A stretch of DNA of 64,000 nt from Mycobacterium sp. AT1 (GCF_002043095.1 NZ_MVOC01000011.1:43234-107233), one strand, 5' to 3'. Positions 9,190 through 18,517 are shown, counted from the stretch's first letter. Translations and numbers: made by a program. The notes: generated by a model from the sequence alone, not told the origin.

Positions 9190-10395
9190 TTAGAAGCCGA
9201 AGCCCAGCTCCGCGGGCACGTCGGTGGCAAACGCGGCGTCCAGCCCAGCGACGACCGCAGAGTCGTTGCTGCGCAACCGATTCGCCGCGGCGAACGCCGA
9301 CGCACTGTGCTCCCCCAGGTAGAGACTGCCGAGCACCGACAGGCTCAGCCATGCGTCGGGCTCGGCGTCGGTGGGCTCGCAGCGCGCCCGACCGTCACGA
9401 ATCTCGAGCGCAAACCGGCCGCCGCCACCGAGTGACCCGTCGGAGACGTCGAGCACCAGTGACAGATCCGCCGCATAGGTTCGGGCCTCCAGCACCGCAG
9501 GCACGTCGAGCATCCGCAGCCACAGCCCGTCCTCGCGATGGGTAAGCCGGACCCGCCGCGCATCGGTCAGCAGGTACGGCAACAGCTCGCGGGGCGGCGC
9601 TTCGACCGTCACGGTGTCCATCAGGTCCATGCCGAGCAGCGTCCGCCACAACGCGACGTAGGCGTCGACGGTGACCGCCGCCAGCTTGGTGATCGCGACC
9701 GTCTTCCGCTCGCTGTCGCCGTGAATGCGGTACATGGCGAAGCCGTCATCGTGCAGCAGTGCCATCAGCGGACCGCCGCCGCGCCGATACTCCTCCCGGT
9801 CACCGAACACCTGATCCCACATCGGTCGTGGCGTGAACAGTCCGCCGGGCGTCCTCAGCCGCCAGCGTTCGTAGATCTCCTCGATCCGATCGCGGTGCTC
9901 GACCGGCGTGACGATCCGGACGCCGCCTCGATCCGGAACCTCGTCGAGGAACTCGACGCCCCGACGGTCGACGCTCAACGACTCGACGACGCTTGCCTGG
10001 CCGTAGCCGAACCGACTGTAGATGCCGCCCTCGGACGCCTCGAGGCCGGCAATCGGGTAGTCCGACAACGCCATTCGACCGTGCAGTTCACCGAACATCT
10101 GCCGCAGCACGCCGCGCCTGCGATGCGTAGGCGCCACGCACACCCACGACACCCCGGCCATCGGCAGCACGGCGCCACCGGGCACGGTCAGTCGGAGGTC
10201 GAGGTAATACGCCATCCCGACCACGTCGTCCCCGTCGCAGGCGATGACGACACCGTCGGCGGGCATCAGCGTCCGCCACATGTCATTGGCCTCCCGTGGG
10301 CGGAAGGACCCGAAACAGGTGGCCGCCAACAGCACCATCGCGGGCCAGTCGGCGTCCTCGGCGGTACGGATCACGAGTCCAGTCGGCGAAGGCAT
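9190..10395 (-). CDS. Eis-family GNAT N-acetyltransferase
   Basis: 401 aa, almost the length of M. tuberculosis Eis (402 aa), with matching landmarks along the whole protein: DLRLTVPG near residue 66, the acetyl-CoA loop VAPTHRRRG (87-95), EASEGGIYSRFGYG (119-132) containing the tyrosine thought to act as general acid, and a C-terminus ending in phenylalanine. The family acetylates amines such as aminoglycosides and polyamines using acetyl-CoA and forms hexamers. I leave the symbol empty because fast growers can carry more than one Eis-like gene. ATG 10395 was chosen over an upstream in-frame start that runs into the divergent hydrolase gene. Confidence 0.88.
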   Translation of the reverse strand: MPSPTGLVIRTAEDADWPAMVLLAATCFGSFRPREANDMWRTLMPADGVVIACDGDDVVGMAYYLDLRLTVPGGAVLPMAGVSWVCVAPTHRRRGVLRQMFGELHGRMALSDYPIAGLEASEGGIYSRFGYGQASVVESLSVDRRGVEFLDEVPDRGGVRIVTPVEHRDRIEEIYERWRLRTPGGLFTPRPMWDQVFGDREEYRRGGGPLMALLHDDGFAMYRIHGDSERKTVAITKLAAVTVDAYVALWRTLLGMDLMDTVTVEAPPRELLPYLLTDARRVRLTHREDGLWLRMLDVPAVLEARTYAADLSLVLDVSDGSLGGGGRFALEIRDGRARCEPTDAEPDAWLSLSVLGSLYLGEHSASAFAAANRLRSNDSAVVAGLDAAFATDVPAELGFGF

Positions 10396-10452
10396 GAATC
10401 CGACGGTGGCACAGCGCGCCGGCCGTCGCATCTCCTTTTGTACTGTCGAGCG

Positions 10453-11364
10453 ATGGCGGAGATCAACGACGGCGACCTGCTGGGCCTCGACGAGTTCGCG
10501 CTGCTGGCGGAGAACGCCGAACAGATTGGCGCCACCGGTCCCCTGCCATCGGTCGAGAGGCTGGATTCCGGACCCGTCAGCGCGCTGAAGTGGGGCGCGG
10601 CCGATCCCGAGGTCGTCTTCCTGCACGGCGGTGGGCAGAACGCCCACACCTGGGACACCGTCATCCTCGGTCTCGGCGTGTCCGCGCTGGCGGTCGACCT
10701 GCCCGGCCACGGCCGATCCGCGTGGCGCGAGGACGGCGACTACGGCCCCAAGCTCAACGCCGACACCCTGGCGCCGGCGCTCCGCGAATGGGCGTCCTCG
10801 CCGCGCCTGGTCGTCGGCATGTCACTCGGCGGGCTGACCGCACTACGGCTGGCCGCGACCCAGCCCGCGCTGGTGCCCGAGCTGGTGCTCGTCGACGTCA
10901 CCCCGTCCGCGCCCGAACGCCACGAGCAGATGACCAAGGCGCAGATGGGCACCGTCGCGCTGGTGCGCGGCGACCGCACCTTCCCCAGCTTCGCCGCGAT
11001 GCTCGACGCGACCGTGGCGATGGCGCCGAACCGCGACCGTAAATCGTTGCGCCGCGGCGTCTTCCACAACAGCAAGCGGCTCGACGACGGCACCTGGACG
11101 TGGCGTTACGACTCGTTCCGAGGAGGGGAAGGGCTGCCGGATTCTTTTGCAGGCCTCTGGGACGACGTCCCGTCGATCACGATGCCGACGACCCTGGTGC
11201 GGGGCGCCAACTCCCACTTCGTCAACGACGAGGACGCCGACGCGTTCGCCGCCGCGGCTCCCGGTTTCCTGAGCACCCACGTCGTCGCGGACTCCGGCCA
11301 CTCCGTGCAGGGCGATCAACCGGGGGCGCTCGTCGAGATCCTGCGCGGAGTTCTGGCCCGCTGA
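10453..11364 (+). CDS. Alpha/beta hydrolase (Rv0045c-like esterase)
   Basis: 303 aa. The fold is shown by the oxyanion segment HGGGQNAHTWD, the strand ALAVDLPGHGRS, the nucleophile elbow GMSLGG and the C-terminal histidine in DSGHSVQGD. It matches Rv0045c of M. tuberculosis, an esterase active on short-chain ester substrates, by position and length. It is divergent from the Eis-like gene, with 57 bases between the starts. The physiological substrate is unknown. Confidence 0.88.
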   Translation: MAEINDGDLLGLDEFALLAENAEQIGATGPLPSVERLDSGPVSALKWGAADPEVVFLHGGGQNAHTWDTVILGLGVSALAVDLPGHGRSAWREDGDYGPKLNADTLAPALREWASSPRLVVGMSLGGLTALRLAATQPALVPELVLVDVTPSAPERHEQMTKAQMGTVALVRGDRTFPSFAAMLDATVAMAPNRDRKSLRRGVFHNSKRLDDGTWTWRYDSFRGGEGLPDSFAGLWDDVPSITMPTTLVRGANSHFVNDEDADAFAAAAPGFLSTHVVADSGHSVQGDQPGALVEILRGVLAR

Positions 11365-11379
11365 ACGCGTTTGGCTCCC

Positions 11380-11401
11380 GTTCACCCAATGCTTCACAAC
11401 T
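11380..11401 (+). promoter_or_regulatory. TTCAC direct repeat upstream of phoX, weak candidate PHO-type box
   Basis: The bases GTTCACCCAAT and GCTTCACAACT follow each other, giving two TTCAC cores 12 bases apart, about 80-100 bases before the PhoX-like gene. Actinobacterial phosphate response regulators (PhoP of Streptomyces, RegX3 of mycobacteria) bind GTTCACC-type direct repeats, usually with 11-base spacing. The imperfect spacing keeps confidence low. Confidence 0.25.
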
Positions 11402-11479
11402 GATCAACAGGGACCCGTAAGTTTCCGACGAACTGGCCACAGCCCCGGCCGGTGAAATCGTCGGAAGGCTCCCCTTCGC

Positions 11480-13540
11480 ATGTCGCTGGTGCCGTTGAAC
11501 TTCTTCGTCCAACACGATGGTCGCTCCGCGCGCCAGCACGTGACGTGCCGGTACAAGTGCGGCGACGCGTGCTCCCAGCCGGTACCCAATGGCAGTGCCA
11601 ACGAGTACTTCGGCGACGTCGTCCAGCGCGTGTCGCGCCGAACGCTGCTGCGGACCACGGGCGTCACCGTGCTGGCCGTCGGCGCCGGATCGGCCCTGGC
11701 TGCGTGCGGCACCGACACTCCGCCGGCGGCCAGCCAGGCCCCGGAGCCCGAAAAGCCCTCGGCGGGAATGAACTTCACCTCGGTGGCCCCCAACAGCGAG
11801 GACGCCGTCGTCATCCCCGACGGCTACCGCCAGGCCGTGGTCATCAGCTGGGGTGACCCCGTCGTGCCAGGAGCGCCGGCGTTCGACGTGACCAAACAGA
11901 CCGCCGCCGCCCAACGGGGACAGTTCGGCTTCAACAACGACTTCGCCGGGCTGCTGCCGATTCCCGGCAATGCCGATCACTTCCTGCTGGTGACCAACCA
12001 CGAGTACACCACCGAACAGTTCATGCACCCCGGTTACGACGCCGACAAGCCAACGCGCGAGCAGTTCGACATCTCGATCGCCGCCCACGGCCTCTCGGTG
12101 GTCGAGGTCAAGCGGACCGCCGACGGCCTAGTGCCGGTGCTGGGCCGCTACAACCGCCGCATCACCGCCGACACCCCGATGACGCTGACGGGACCGGCCG
12201 CGGGCACCGACTTCGTCAAGACGGCCGCAGATCCCGACGGGCGAACGGTCTTGGGCACGTTCGCCAACTGCGCGGGCGGGGTGACGCCGTGGGGCACCGT
12301 GCTGTCCGGCGAGGAGAACTTCCACGGGTACTTCGGCGCCCAAGAGGGCGCGTCGGTCAGCCCGGTACGCTCCGACCAGTTCAAGCGCTACGGTGTCAAA
12401 CCCGAAGCGACCGAACGCAAGTGGGAGACGTTCGACCCTCGGTTCGACGTGGTCGCAACGCCCAACGAGGTGAACCGCTTCGGCTACGTCGTCGAGGTCA
12501 ACCCGTGGGACCCGGCGTCTCGGCCAGTCAAGCACACCGCGATGGGCCGCCTCAAGCACGAGGGCGCAACCATCTACGTCACCGCCGACGGCACCGTCGT
12601 GTCCTACACCGGCGACGACGAGCGCTTCGACTACATGTACAAGTTCGTGTCCAGCAAGAAGATTCAGCCAGGGACCTCGCCGGAGGCCATGGCGCACAAC
12701 ATGTCCCTCCTCGACGAGGGCACCCTGTACGTCGCCAAGCTCACCAGCGACATCCCCGCAAACCAGATCGACGGCTCCGGCACCCTGCCCGCCAAGGGAT
12801 CCTTCGCAGGCACCGGCACGTGGCTCCCGCTGCTGCGCTCCGGCCCGAACGGCCAGGCCGAGTCACTCGTCCCCGGCGTCAGCGCGCAAGAGGCGTCGGT
12901 GTTCACCCGCTTCGCCGCCGACAAGGCCGGGGCCACCAAGATGGACCGGCCCGAGGACTTCGAGGCCAACCCCAAGACCGGCAAGGTGTACGTCGCCCTG
13001 ACCAACAACGACGAACGCGGCGCGCCAGGTGAGGCGGCCCCCGACGCGGCCAATCCGCGCAACGACAACAAGAGCGGGCAGATCCTCGAGCTCACCGACG
13101 ACCACGCCGGCACCACGTTCACCTGGGAACTGCTGCTGGTGTGTGGCGACCCGGCCGCCGCCGACACCTATTTCGGCGGGTTCGACAAGAGCCGCGTCAG
13201 CCCCATCTCTTGCCCCGACAACCTGGCCTTCGACAGCCACGGCAACCTGTGGATCTCCACCGACGGCAACGCACTCGACTCCAACGACGGGCTGTTCGCG
13301 GTTGCGCTCGACGGGCCCAATCGTGGTGAGACCAAACAGTTTCTGACCGTTCCGCTCGGCGCCGAGACGTGCGGACCCGTCGTCACCGACGACCTCGTCA
13401 CCGTCTGCGTCCAGCACCCGGGGGAGAGCGACGACAACAGCGTCGACGACCCTCTGTCGCGCTGGCCGGAGGGCGACAACGGCACCGCCCGCCCGTCTGT
13501 CGTCGTCGTCTGGCGGGACTCCGGCAACATCGGGGTGTAG
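11480..13540 (+). CDS. PhoX-family (DUF839) secreted phosphatase
   Basis: 686 aa. The long N-terminal leader contains the family-typical HVTCRYKCGDAC and a later NEYFGD, then a twin-arginine motif SRRTLLR near residues 53-59, a hydrophobic stretch and a lipobox-like LAAC. This predicts Tat export and possibly lipid attachment. The rest is a DUF839/PhoX beta-propeller. GEENFHGYF and SCPDNLAFDSHGNLW are family landmarks; PhoX enzymes are calcium/iron phosphomonoesterases. It lies between the alpha/beta hydrolase and the LLM oxidoreductase, a slot not occupied by phoX in M. tuberculosis, so it is probably an accessory insertion. Confidence 0.88.
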   Translation: MSLVPLNFFVQHDGRSARQHVTCRYKCGDACSQPVPNGSANEYFGDVVQRVSRRTLLRTTGVTVLAVGAGSALAACGTDTPPAASQAPEPEKPSAGMNFTSVAPNSEDAVVIPDGYRQAVVISWGDPVVPGAPAFDVTKQTAAAQRGQFGFNNDFAGLLPIPGNADHFLLVTNHEYTTEQFMHPGYDADKPTREQFDISIAAHGLSVVEVKRTADGLVPVLGRYNRRITADTPMTLTGPAAGTDFVKTAADPDGRTVLGTFANCAGGVTPWGTVLSGEENFHGYFGAQEGASVSPVRSDQFKRYGVKPEATERKWETFDPRFDVVATPNEVNRFGYVVEVNPWDPASRPVKHTAMGRLKHEGATIYVTADGTVVSYTGDDERFDYMYKFVSSKKIQPGTSPEAMAHNMSLLDEGTLYVAKLTSDIPANQIDGSGTLPAKGSFAGTGTWLPLLRSGPNGQAESLVPGVSAQEASVFTRFAADKAGATKMDRPEDFEANPKTGKVYVALTNNDERGAPGEAAPDAANPRNDNKSGQILELTDDHAGTTFTWELLLVCGDPAAADTYFGGFDKSRVSPISCPDNLAFDSHGNLWISTDGNALDSNDGLFAVALDGPNRGETKQFLTVPLGAETCGPVVTDDLVTVCVQHPGESDDNSVDDPLSRWPEGDNGTARPSVVVVWRDSGNIGV

Positions 13541-13583
13541 ATCCTCTTGGGAGAACTCTCCGAAGAAGGGGTAAGCAGTATCC

Positions 13584-14372
13584 ATGAGCTTCCCCACCCG
13601 CATCGGCGTCCAACTCCAGCCCCAGCACTCCCCCAACTACGGCCACCTTCGCGACGCCGTCCGGCGCTGCGAGGACATGGGCGTCGACGTCGCCTTCAAC
13701 TGGGACCACTTCTACCCGCTCTACGGTGACCCGGACGGCGCCCACTACGAGTGTTGGACGATGCTCGGCGCGTGGGCCGAGCAGACCTCGCGCATCGAGA
13801 TCGGCGCGCTGGTGACCTGTAACTCCTACCGCAATCCCGAGCTGTTGGCCGACATGGCGCGCACCGTCGACAACATCAGCGACGGCCGGCTGATCCTCGG
13901 CATCGGGTCGGGCTGGAAGCAACGAGACTACGACGAGTACGGCTACGAGTTCGGCACGGCGGGTAGCCGGCTCGACGACCTTGCGGCCGCCATGCCGCGC
14001 ATCACCTCACGGCTGGGCAAGCTCAATCCCACACCGGTGCGCGACATTCCGATCCTCATCGGCGGCCAGGGCGAGAAGAAGACGCTGCGCATGGTGGCGC
14101 AGTACGCCCACCTGTGGCACGGCTTCACCACCGCCGAGACCTATCCCGACAAGGCCGCCGTGCTCGACAGGCACTGCGCCGACATCGGCCGCGATCCGTC
14201 GACCATCGAACGGTCGGCGGGCGTGGAGGCCGGCAAGGGCGAGGACGCGCTGATCGCCGACGCCGAAGCGCTCGTCGGGCTGGGGGTCAGCCTGTTGACC
14301 ATCGGCGTCAACGGTCCCGACTACGACCTCAGTGCCGCCGATGCCCTGTGCCGTTGGCGCGACAACCGCTGA
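13584..14372 (+). CDS. LLM-class F420-dependent oxidoreductase (Rv0044c-like)
   Basis: 262 aa. The TIM-barrel pattern of luciferase-like monooxygenase-fold enzymes is clear: RIGVQLQPQ at the start, then DVAFNWDHFYP, IEIGALVTCNSYRNPELLADMARTVD (the conserved proline and LA-K-type helix), GRLILGIGSGW, and IPILIGGQGEKKTLR. Mycobacterial members use coenzyme F420 to oxidise or reduce small molecules; the substrate is unknown. ATG 13584 follows a GAAGGGG ribosome-binding site. The gene matches Rv0044c in position relative to the Rv0045c-like gene. Confidence 0.9.
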   Translation: MSFPTRIGVQLQPQHSPNYGHLRDAVRRCEDMGVDVAFNWDHFYPLYGDPDGAHYECWTMLGAWAEQTSRIEIGALVTCNSYRNPELLADMARTVDNISDGRLILGIGSGWKQRDYDEYGYEFGTAGSRLDDLAAAMPRITSRLGKLNPTPVRDIPILIGGQGEKKTLRMVAQYAHLWHGFTTAETYPDKAAVLDRHCADIGRDPSTIERSAGVEAGKGEDALIADAEALVGLGVSLLTIGVNGPDYDLSAADALCRWRDNR

Positions 14373-14378
14373 CCCGGG

Positions 14379-15287
14379 TTACTTCACGTAGGGCTGCAGC
14401 AGGGTGCTCCACGCCCGGTTCAACTTGTCGTATTCGCCGGGGCACCGTTCGGCGCGATGTTCGGGCAGCAAGCCCGCCGCCACGACGTCCCCGGTGGCGT
14501 CGGGATCGGCGCCGTACGCCCAGCAGACCATGTTGAACATCCGGGCCCGGTCCGGGGTGTGCTCGTCGGAGAGTTGGTCGTCGTCGATCTCACCGCCCTC
14601 GCCCGAGCTCATCGCGCCGAACCATCGGGCCGAATCCATGATGGCCTGCACGTCGTCCGGGTCGAACTTGCCGTCGTCGTCGGGCCGCAGCAGCAGGTAG
14701 GCCGATGCCTGGTCGGCGACGTCTTCTTCGCGCCCGGTGGCCGGGAGGTCGTAGAGGTCGATCACCATGTGACCGGTCTCGTGATAGAACGACGCCAGCG
14801 CCTCGTTCCACGCGCTGGCCTCGGGATCCTCGTCACCGAGCCGGGCGTACAGGTCCAAACTGTTGGCGACGTCCTCGTAGCACAGGGTCATCTCCTGGTC
14901 GCTCGGGCTCCAAAAGTCGTTGGGCTCATCGCATTGCGAGCCCTTCAGCGGGATGTCGTAGGGCAGCTTCAAGGACGAGGTGATGTCGTCGGCGAGCTGT
15001 GGCAGCAGCTTGCTGTCCTCCATGAACTTGCGCCCCCGAATGGCGTCCGGCGTGGTGGCGTCTTCGTAGACCACGGTCATCGTGCCGGGCCAGTCGTCGT
15101 CCGAGGGGTCCGAGTCCGGGATGCCGTTGCCGTTGACGTCGGTCTGGGTTGGCGTCGGCATGACGGCGGCGTCGGCCGTACTCGCCGGTGCCGACGACGA
15201 GCCCGCCGCCTGGCTGCCCTGCCCACAACCGGCCAGGACGGCCGCGACCGCCGCCATTGCCACGCCAGCACGAATGTTGGCTGCCAC
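14379..15287 (-). CDS. DUF4344-type putative zinc metallopeptidase lipoprotein
   Basis: 302 aa. The N-terminus is a lipoprotein signal with lipobox LAGC (cysteine near residue 21), followed by a Ser/Ala/Thr-rich linker. The mature domain contains an HExxH zinc motif (HETGH, near residue 170) with downstream acidic residues, as in DUF4344 metallopeptidase-like proteins. It is expected on the outer face of the membrane. It converges with the LLM gene (6 bases apart) and diverges from the ABC transporter. No M. tuberculosis counterpart is known to me at this location. Confidence 0.82.
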   Translation of the reverse strand: MAANIRAGVAMAAVAAVLAGCGQGSQAAGSSSAPASTADAAVMPTPTQTDVNGNGIPDSDPSDDDWPGTMTVVYEDATTPDAIRGRKFMEDSKLLPQLADDITSSLKLPYDIPLKGSQCDEPNDFWSPSDQEMTLCYEDVANSLDLYARLGDEDPEASAWNEALASFYHETGHMVIDLYDLPATGREEDVADQASAYLLLRPDDDGKFDPDDVQAIMDSARWFGAMSSGEGGEIDDDQLSDEHTPDRARMFNMVCWAYGADPDATGDVVAAGLLPEHRAERCPGEYDKLNRAWSTLLQPYVK

Positions 15288-15434
15288 TTATCAAACCCCC
15301 GTCACGACCGGACCGAAACCGCACTCTAGCCCGCCGAAGTAACGTGTGCGTCAATTTAGGGGGGTAGCCAGCGAAAGGGACTCGTCACGAGCAGAAGCCG
15401 TGCTGCTGGGTCCGTCCCAAGTAACTTGCTATGG

Positions 15435-17228
15435 GTGAACCACCACTCGGGCCACGCACGCTTCCGCCTGGCCGCACTTCTGGTCATCGTGCTGATGACG
15501 ATCGGCCTCGCGCCCCCGGCATCCGCAGACACCGACCAGTGCGCGCCTCCGGGGGCCGAGAGCGCCAGCGCCCTGCCCACCAACCTCGCGTCGGCGGCGA
15601 AGGGCCCGGAGGCGGACAAGTACACGACGCCGGGCGTCGAGCCGCTCCCCGTCGACGTCAACGCGCTCGGTCTCGGCACCCCCGGCGTCCTGACCGTCGG
15701 CACGCTGTCGGACGCGCCGCCGAGCATCTGCATCGACTCCCAAGGCAAGTTCACGGGTTTCGACAACGAACTGCTGCGCGCCGTCGCCGACAAGCTGGGG
15801 CTGAAGGTGAACTTCGTCGGCACCGACTTCTCCGGTCTGCTGGCGCAAGTGGCGGCCCGCCGTTTCGACGTGGGCTCGTCGTCGATCACCACCACCGACG
15901 CCCGGCGCCAGACCGTCGGCTTCACCAACGGCTACGACTTCGGCTACTTCTCGCTGGTGGTCCCGCCGGGCTCGCCGATCAAGGGCTTCTCGCAATTGGC
16001 TGCGGGACAACGCATCGGCGTGGTCCAGGGCACCGTGCAGGAGGCCTATGTCGTCGACACCCTCGGACTGGATCCGGTCAAGTTCCCCGACTACAACACC
16101 GTCTACGGCAGTTTGAAGACCCGCCAGATCGACGCCTGGGTGGCGCCGTCGCAGCAAGCGGTCGGCACGGTCCAAGCGGGCGATCCCGCCCAGATCGTCG
16201 AGAACACCTTCAGCCTGGACAACTTCGTCGCCTACGCGGTGGCCAAGGAGAACAAGCCGTTGATCGACGCCCTCAACGCCGGCCTCGACGCCGTGATCGC
16301 CGACGGCACGTGGTCGACGTTGTACTCCAACTGGGTGCCCCGCGCCCTGCCCCCCGGTTGGAAGCCCGGCTCCAAGGCGGTACCAACACCGCAGCTACCC
16401 GACTTCAACGCCATCGCCGCCAAACAGGCTCCCGCCGCGGACAATTCCGGCGTCGCACCCAAATCGGTTGGCCAACAGCTCAAGGACTCCTTCCTCGACT
16501 GGGAGCTGTACAAGGGGGCGATCCCCGACCTCTTCAAGACCGGCCTGCCCAACACCCTGATCCTGACGGTCTGCGCCGCCATCATCGGCCTGATCCTCGG
16601 CATGGGGCTCGCGGTGGCCGGCATCTCCAAGGCCCGCTGGCTGAGATGGCCTGCGCGCGTGTACACCGACGTGTTCCGCGGCCTCCCAGAAGTGGTGATC
16701 ATCCTGATCATCGGCTTGGGCGTCGGACCGATCGTCGGCGGGCTGACCGGCAACAACCCCTACCCGCTTGGCATCGCGGCGCTCGGGCTGATGGCGGCGG
16801 CCTACATCGGCGAGATTCTGCGCTCGGGCATCCAGAGCGTCGAGGCCGGGCAGCTAGAAGCCTCGCGTGCGCTGGGCTTCAGCTATTCGTCGTCGATGCG
16901 GTTGGTCATCGTGCCCCAAGGCATTCGACGCGTGCTGCCCGCCCTGGTCAACCAGTTCATCTCGCTGCTGAAGGCCTCATCGCTGGTGTACTTCCTTGGC
17001 CTCATCGCCAGCCAGCGCGAACTGTTCCAGGTGGGCCGCGACCTCAACGCCCAGACCGGCAACCTGTCGCCTCTGGTCGCGGCCGGAATCTTCTACCTCG
17101 CCCTGACCATCCCGTTGACCCACCTGGTCAACTACATCGACGCACGGCTGCGACGCGGGAAGCTCGTCGCCGACTCCGAAGACCCGACCAGTCCGGCCAA
17201 CCCCGCCTCGACCCAGGAGATGGTGTGA
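15435..17228 (+). CDS. Polar amino acid ABC transporter, fused substrate-binding protein and permease
   Basis: About 597 aa. Signal peptide (about 1-35, ending PPASADTDQC), then a family-3 solute-binding domain (about 60-290; FTGFDNELLRAVADKLG and DVGSSSITTTDARR are typical), then a GlnP/HisM-type permease domain (about 350-590) with the EAA loop EAGQLEASRALGFSYSSSMR. Fusion of binding protein and permease in one chain is known in glutamine-type transporters. The start is uncertain: GTG 15435 and TTG 15426 are both possible, and an ATG at 15431 is in another frame. The stop overlaps the start of the ATPase gene by four bases. Confidence 0.87.
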   Translation: MNHHSGHARFRLAALLVIVLMTIGLAPPASADTDQCAPPGAESASALPTNLASAAKGPEADKYTTPGVEPLPVDVNALGLGTPGVLTVGTLSDAPPSICIDSQGKFTGFDNELLRAVADKLGLKVNFVGTDFSGLLAQVAARRFDVGSSSITTTDARRQTVGFTNGYDFGYFSLVVPPGSPIKGFSQLAAGQRIGVVQGTVQEAYVVDTLGLDPVKFPDYNTVYGSLKTRQIDAWVAPSQQAVGTVQAGDPAQIVENTFSLDNFVAYAVAKENKPLIDALNAGLDAVIADGTWSTLYSNWVPRALPPGWKPGSKAVPTPQLPDFNAIAAKQAPAADNSGVAPKSVGQQLKDSFLDWELYKGAIPDLFKTGLPNTLILTVCAAIIGLILGMGLAVAGISKARWLRWPARVYTDVFRGLPEVVIILIIGLGVGPIVGGLTGNNPYPLGIAALGLMAAAYIGEILRSGIQSVEAGQLEASRALGFSYSSSMRLVIVPQGIRRVLPALVNQFISLLKASSLVYFLGLIASQRELFQVGRDLNAQTGNLSPLVAAGIFYLALTIPLTHLVNYIDARLRRGKLVADSEDPTSPANPASTQEMV

Positions 17229-17971
17229 GCGCCACCGTGAAGTTCGAACCAGTATCGCTGGAAGCCAAGGACATTCATCTGTCATTCGGCGCCAACTCCG
17301 TCCTGCGCGGAGTCGACCTCGACGTGCCCGCCGGCACCACCACCGCGGTGATCGGGCCCTCGGGCTCGGGCAAGTCCACCTTGCTGCGGGCGTTGAACCG
17401 GCTACACGAACCCGACCGCGGCGACATCCTCCTCGACGGTCGGTCGGTGCTCAAGGACAACCCCGACGAGTTGCGGCAACGCATCGGGATGGTGTTCCAG
17501 CAGTTCAACCTGTTCCCCCACCGCACCGTGCTCGACAACGTGACGCTCGCACCCCGGCGACTCAAGCGCCTCGACGCCGACGCCGCACGCGAACTCGGGC
17601 TGACGCACCTGGAACGAGTCGGGTTGCGGCACAAGGCCGATGTCCGCCCCGCGACCCTGTCCGGCGGGCAACAGCAGCGTGTCGCCATCGCCCGCGCCTT
17701 GGCGATGACGCCCCAGGTGATGTTCTTCGACGAGGCGACCTCGGCGCTCGACCCCGAGTTGGTCAAGGGCGTCCTCGCGCTCATCGCCGAACTCGGTGAG
17801 GACGGCATGACGATGGTGGTCGTCACCCACGAAATGGGCTTCGCCCGGTCCGCCGCCGACGCCGTGGTGTTCATGGACCACGGCAAGGTGGTCGAGACCG
17901 GAACGCCCGAACGAATCTTCTCCGACGCAGAGACCGACCGGCTGCGTCAATTCCTGTCGCAGGTGCTGTAG
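17225..17971 (+). CDS. Polar amino acid ABC transporter ATP-binding protein
   Basis: 248 aa, GlnQ-like. Walker A GPSGSGKST (near residue 43), Q-loop FQQFNLFPH, signature LSGGQQQR, Walker B VMFFDEATSALD and the H-loop histidine in VVTHEMGF are all intact. It energises uptake through the fused binding protein/permease encoded directly upstream. GTG start within a GTGA overlap shows translational coupling. The amino acid transported is not determined by sequence; glutamine/glutamate or another polar amino acid is expected. Confidence 0.94.
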   Translation: MSATVKFEPVSLEAKDIHLSFGANSVLRGVDLDVPAGTTTAVIGPSGSGKSTLLRALNRLHEPDRGDILLDGRSVLKDNPDELRQRIGMVFQQFNLFPHRTVLDNVTLAPRRLKRLDADAARELGLTHLERVGLRHKADVRPATLSGGQQQRVAIARALAMTPQVMFFDEATSALDPELVKGVLALIAELGEDGMTMVVVTHEMGFARSAADAVVFMDHGKVVETGTPERIFSDAETDRLRQFLSQVL

Positions 17972-18006
17972 CGATGGGGGGTCAGTTGAACCAATCGACG
18001 CATGTC

Positions 18007-18034
18007 GAGCGGTTAGCACGGCCAGAGCGGTTAG
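18007..18034 (+). promoter_or_regulatory. 10-base direct repeat upstream of marR-like gene
   Basis: GAGCGGTTAG occurs at 18007-18016 and again at 18025-18034, 18 bases apart start to start, ending 11 bases before the MarR-type start codon. Two repeats on nearly the same helix face so close to the start could be an autoregulatory site, or part of the promoter. This is pattern recognition only. Confidence 0.3.
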
Positions 18035-18045
18035 ACTAGCGAATT

Positions 18046-18507
18046 ATGGTAGAGACCGAACCGCAGGTCACTGAGCTGGCCGGAGAGCTGCAGCAGGTGC
18101 TCTCCAAGCTCTTCTCCGTCCTGCGTCGGGGTGACTCCAACCGAAACATGCCCGAGGGTGGTGCCGACCTGACCCTGGCGCAGCTGTCGATCTTGCTGAC
18201 GCTGCTCGATCTCGGTCCGATCCGGATGACCGAACTCGCCGCCCACGAACGCGTCCGCACCCCGACGACCACGGTCGCCATCCGGCGCCTAGAGAAGCTC
18301 GGGCTGGTCAAACGATCCCGCGACCCATCCGATCTGCGCGCCGTCCTCGTCGACGTCACGCCGCGCGGCCTGGTCCAACATCGGGAGGCGTTGGCGACGC
18401 GTCGCGCCCAGATCGCCGGCATGCTGACCCGCCTCAGCGTCGAGGAACGCCAAACGCTCGCCAATGCCCTTGCGCCCCTTGCCCGGTTGGCCGAGCAGAG
18501 CGACTAG
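18046..18507 (+). CDS. MarR family transcriptional regulator (Rv0042c-like)
   Basis: 153 aa. Winged-helix MarR fold: LTLAQLSILLTLLDLGPIRMTELAAHERV contains the helix-turn-helix, RTPTTTVAIRRLEKLGLVKRSRDPSDLRAVLVDVTPRG the recognition helix and wing, and flanking helices form the dimer interface. It matches Rv0042c by sequence type and position. It is preceded by the ABC transporter and converges with the GH63 gene 10 bases away. Ligand and targets are unknown. Confidence 0.9.
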   Translation: MVETEPQVTELAGELQQVLSKLFSVLRRGDSNRNMPEGGADLTLAQLSILLTLLDLGPIRMTELAAHERVRTPTTTVAIRRLEKLGLVKRSRDPSDLRAVLVDVTPRGLVQHREALATRRAQIAGMLTRLSVEERQTLANALAPLARLAEQSD

Positions 18508-18517
18508 CTCTCCCGCG

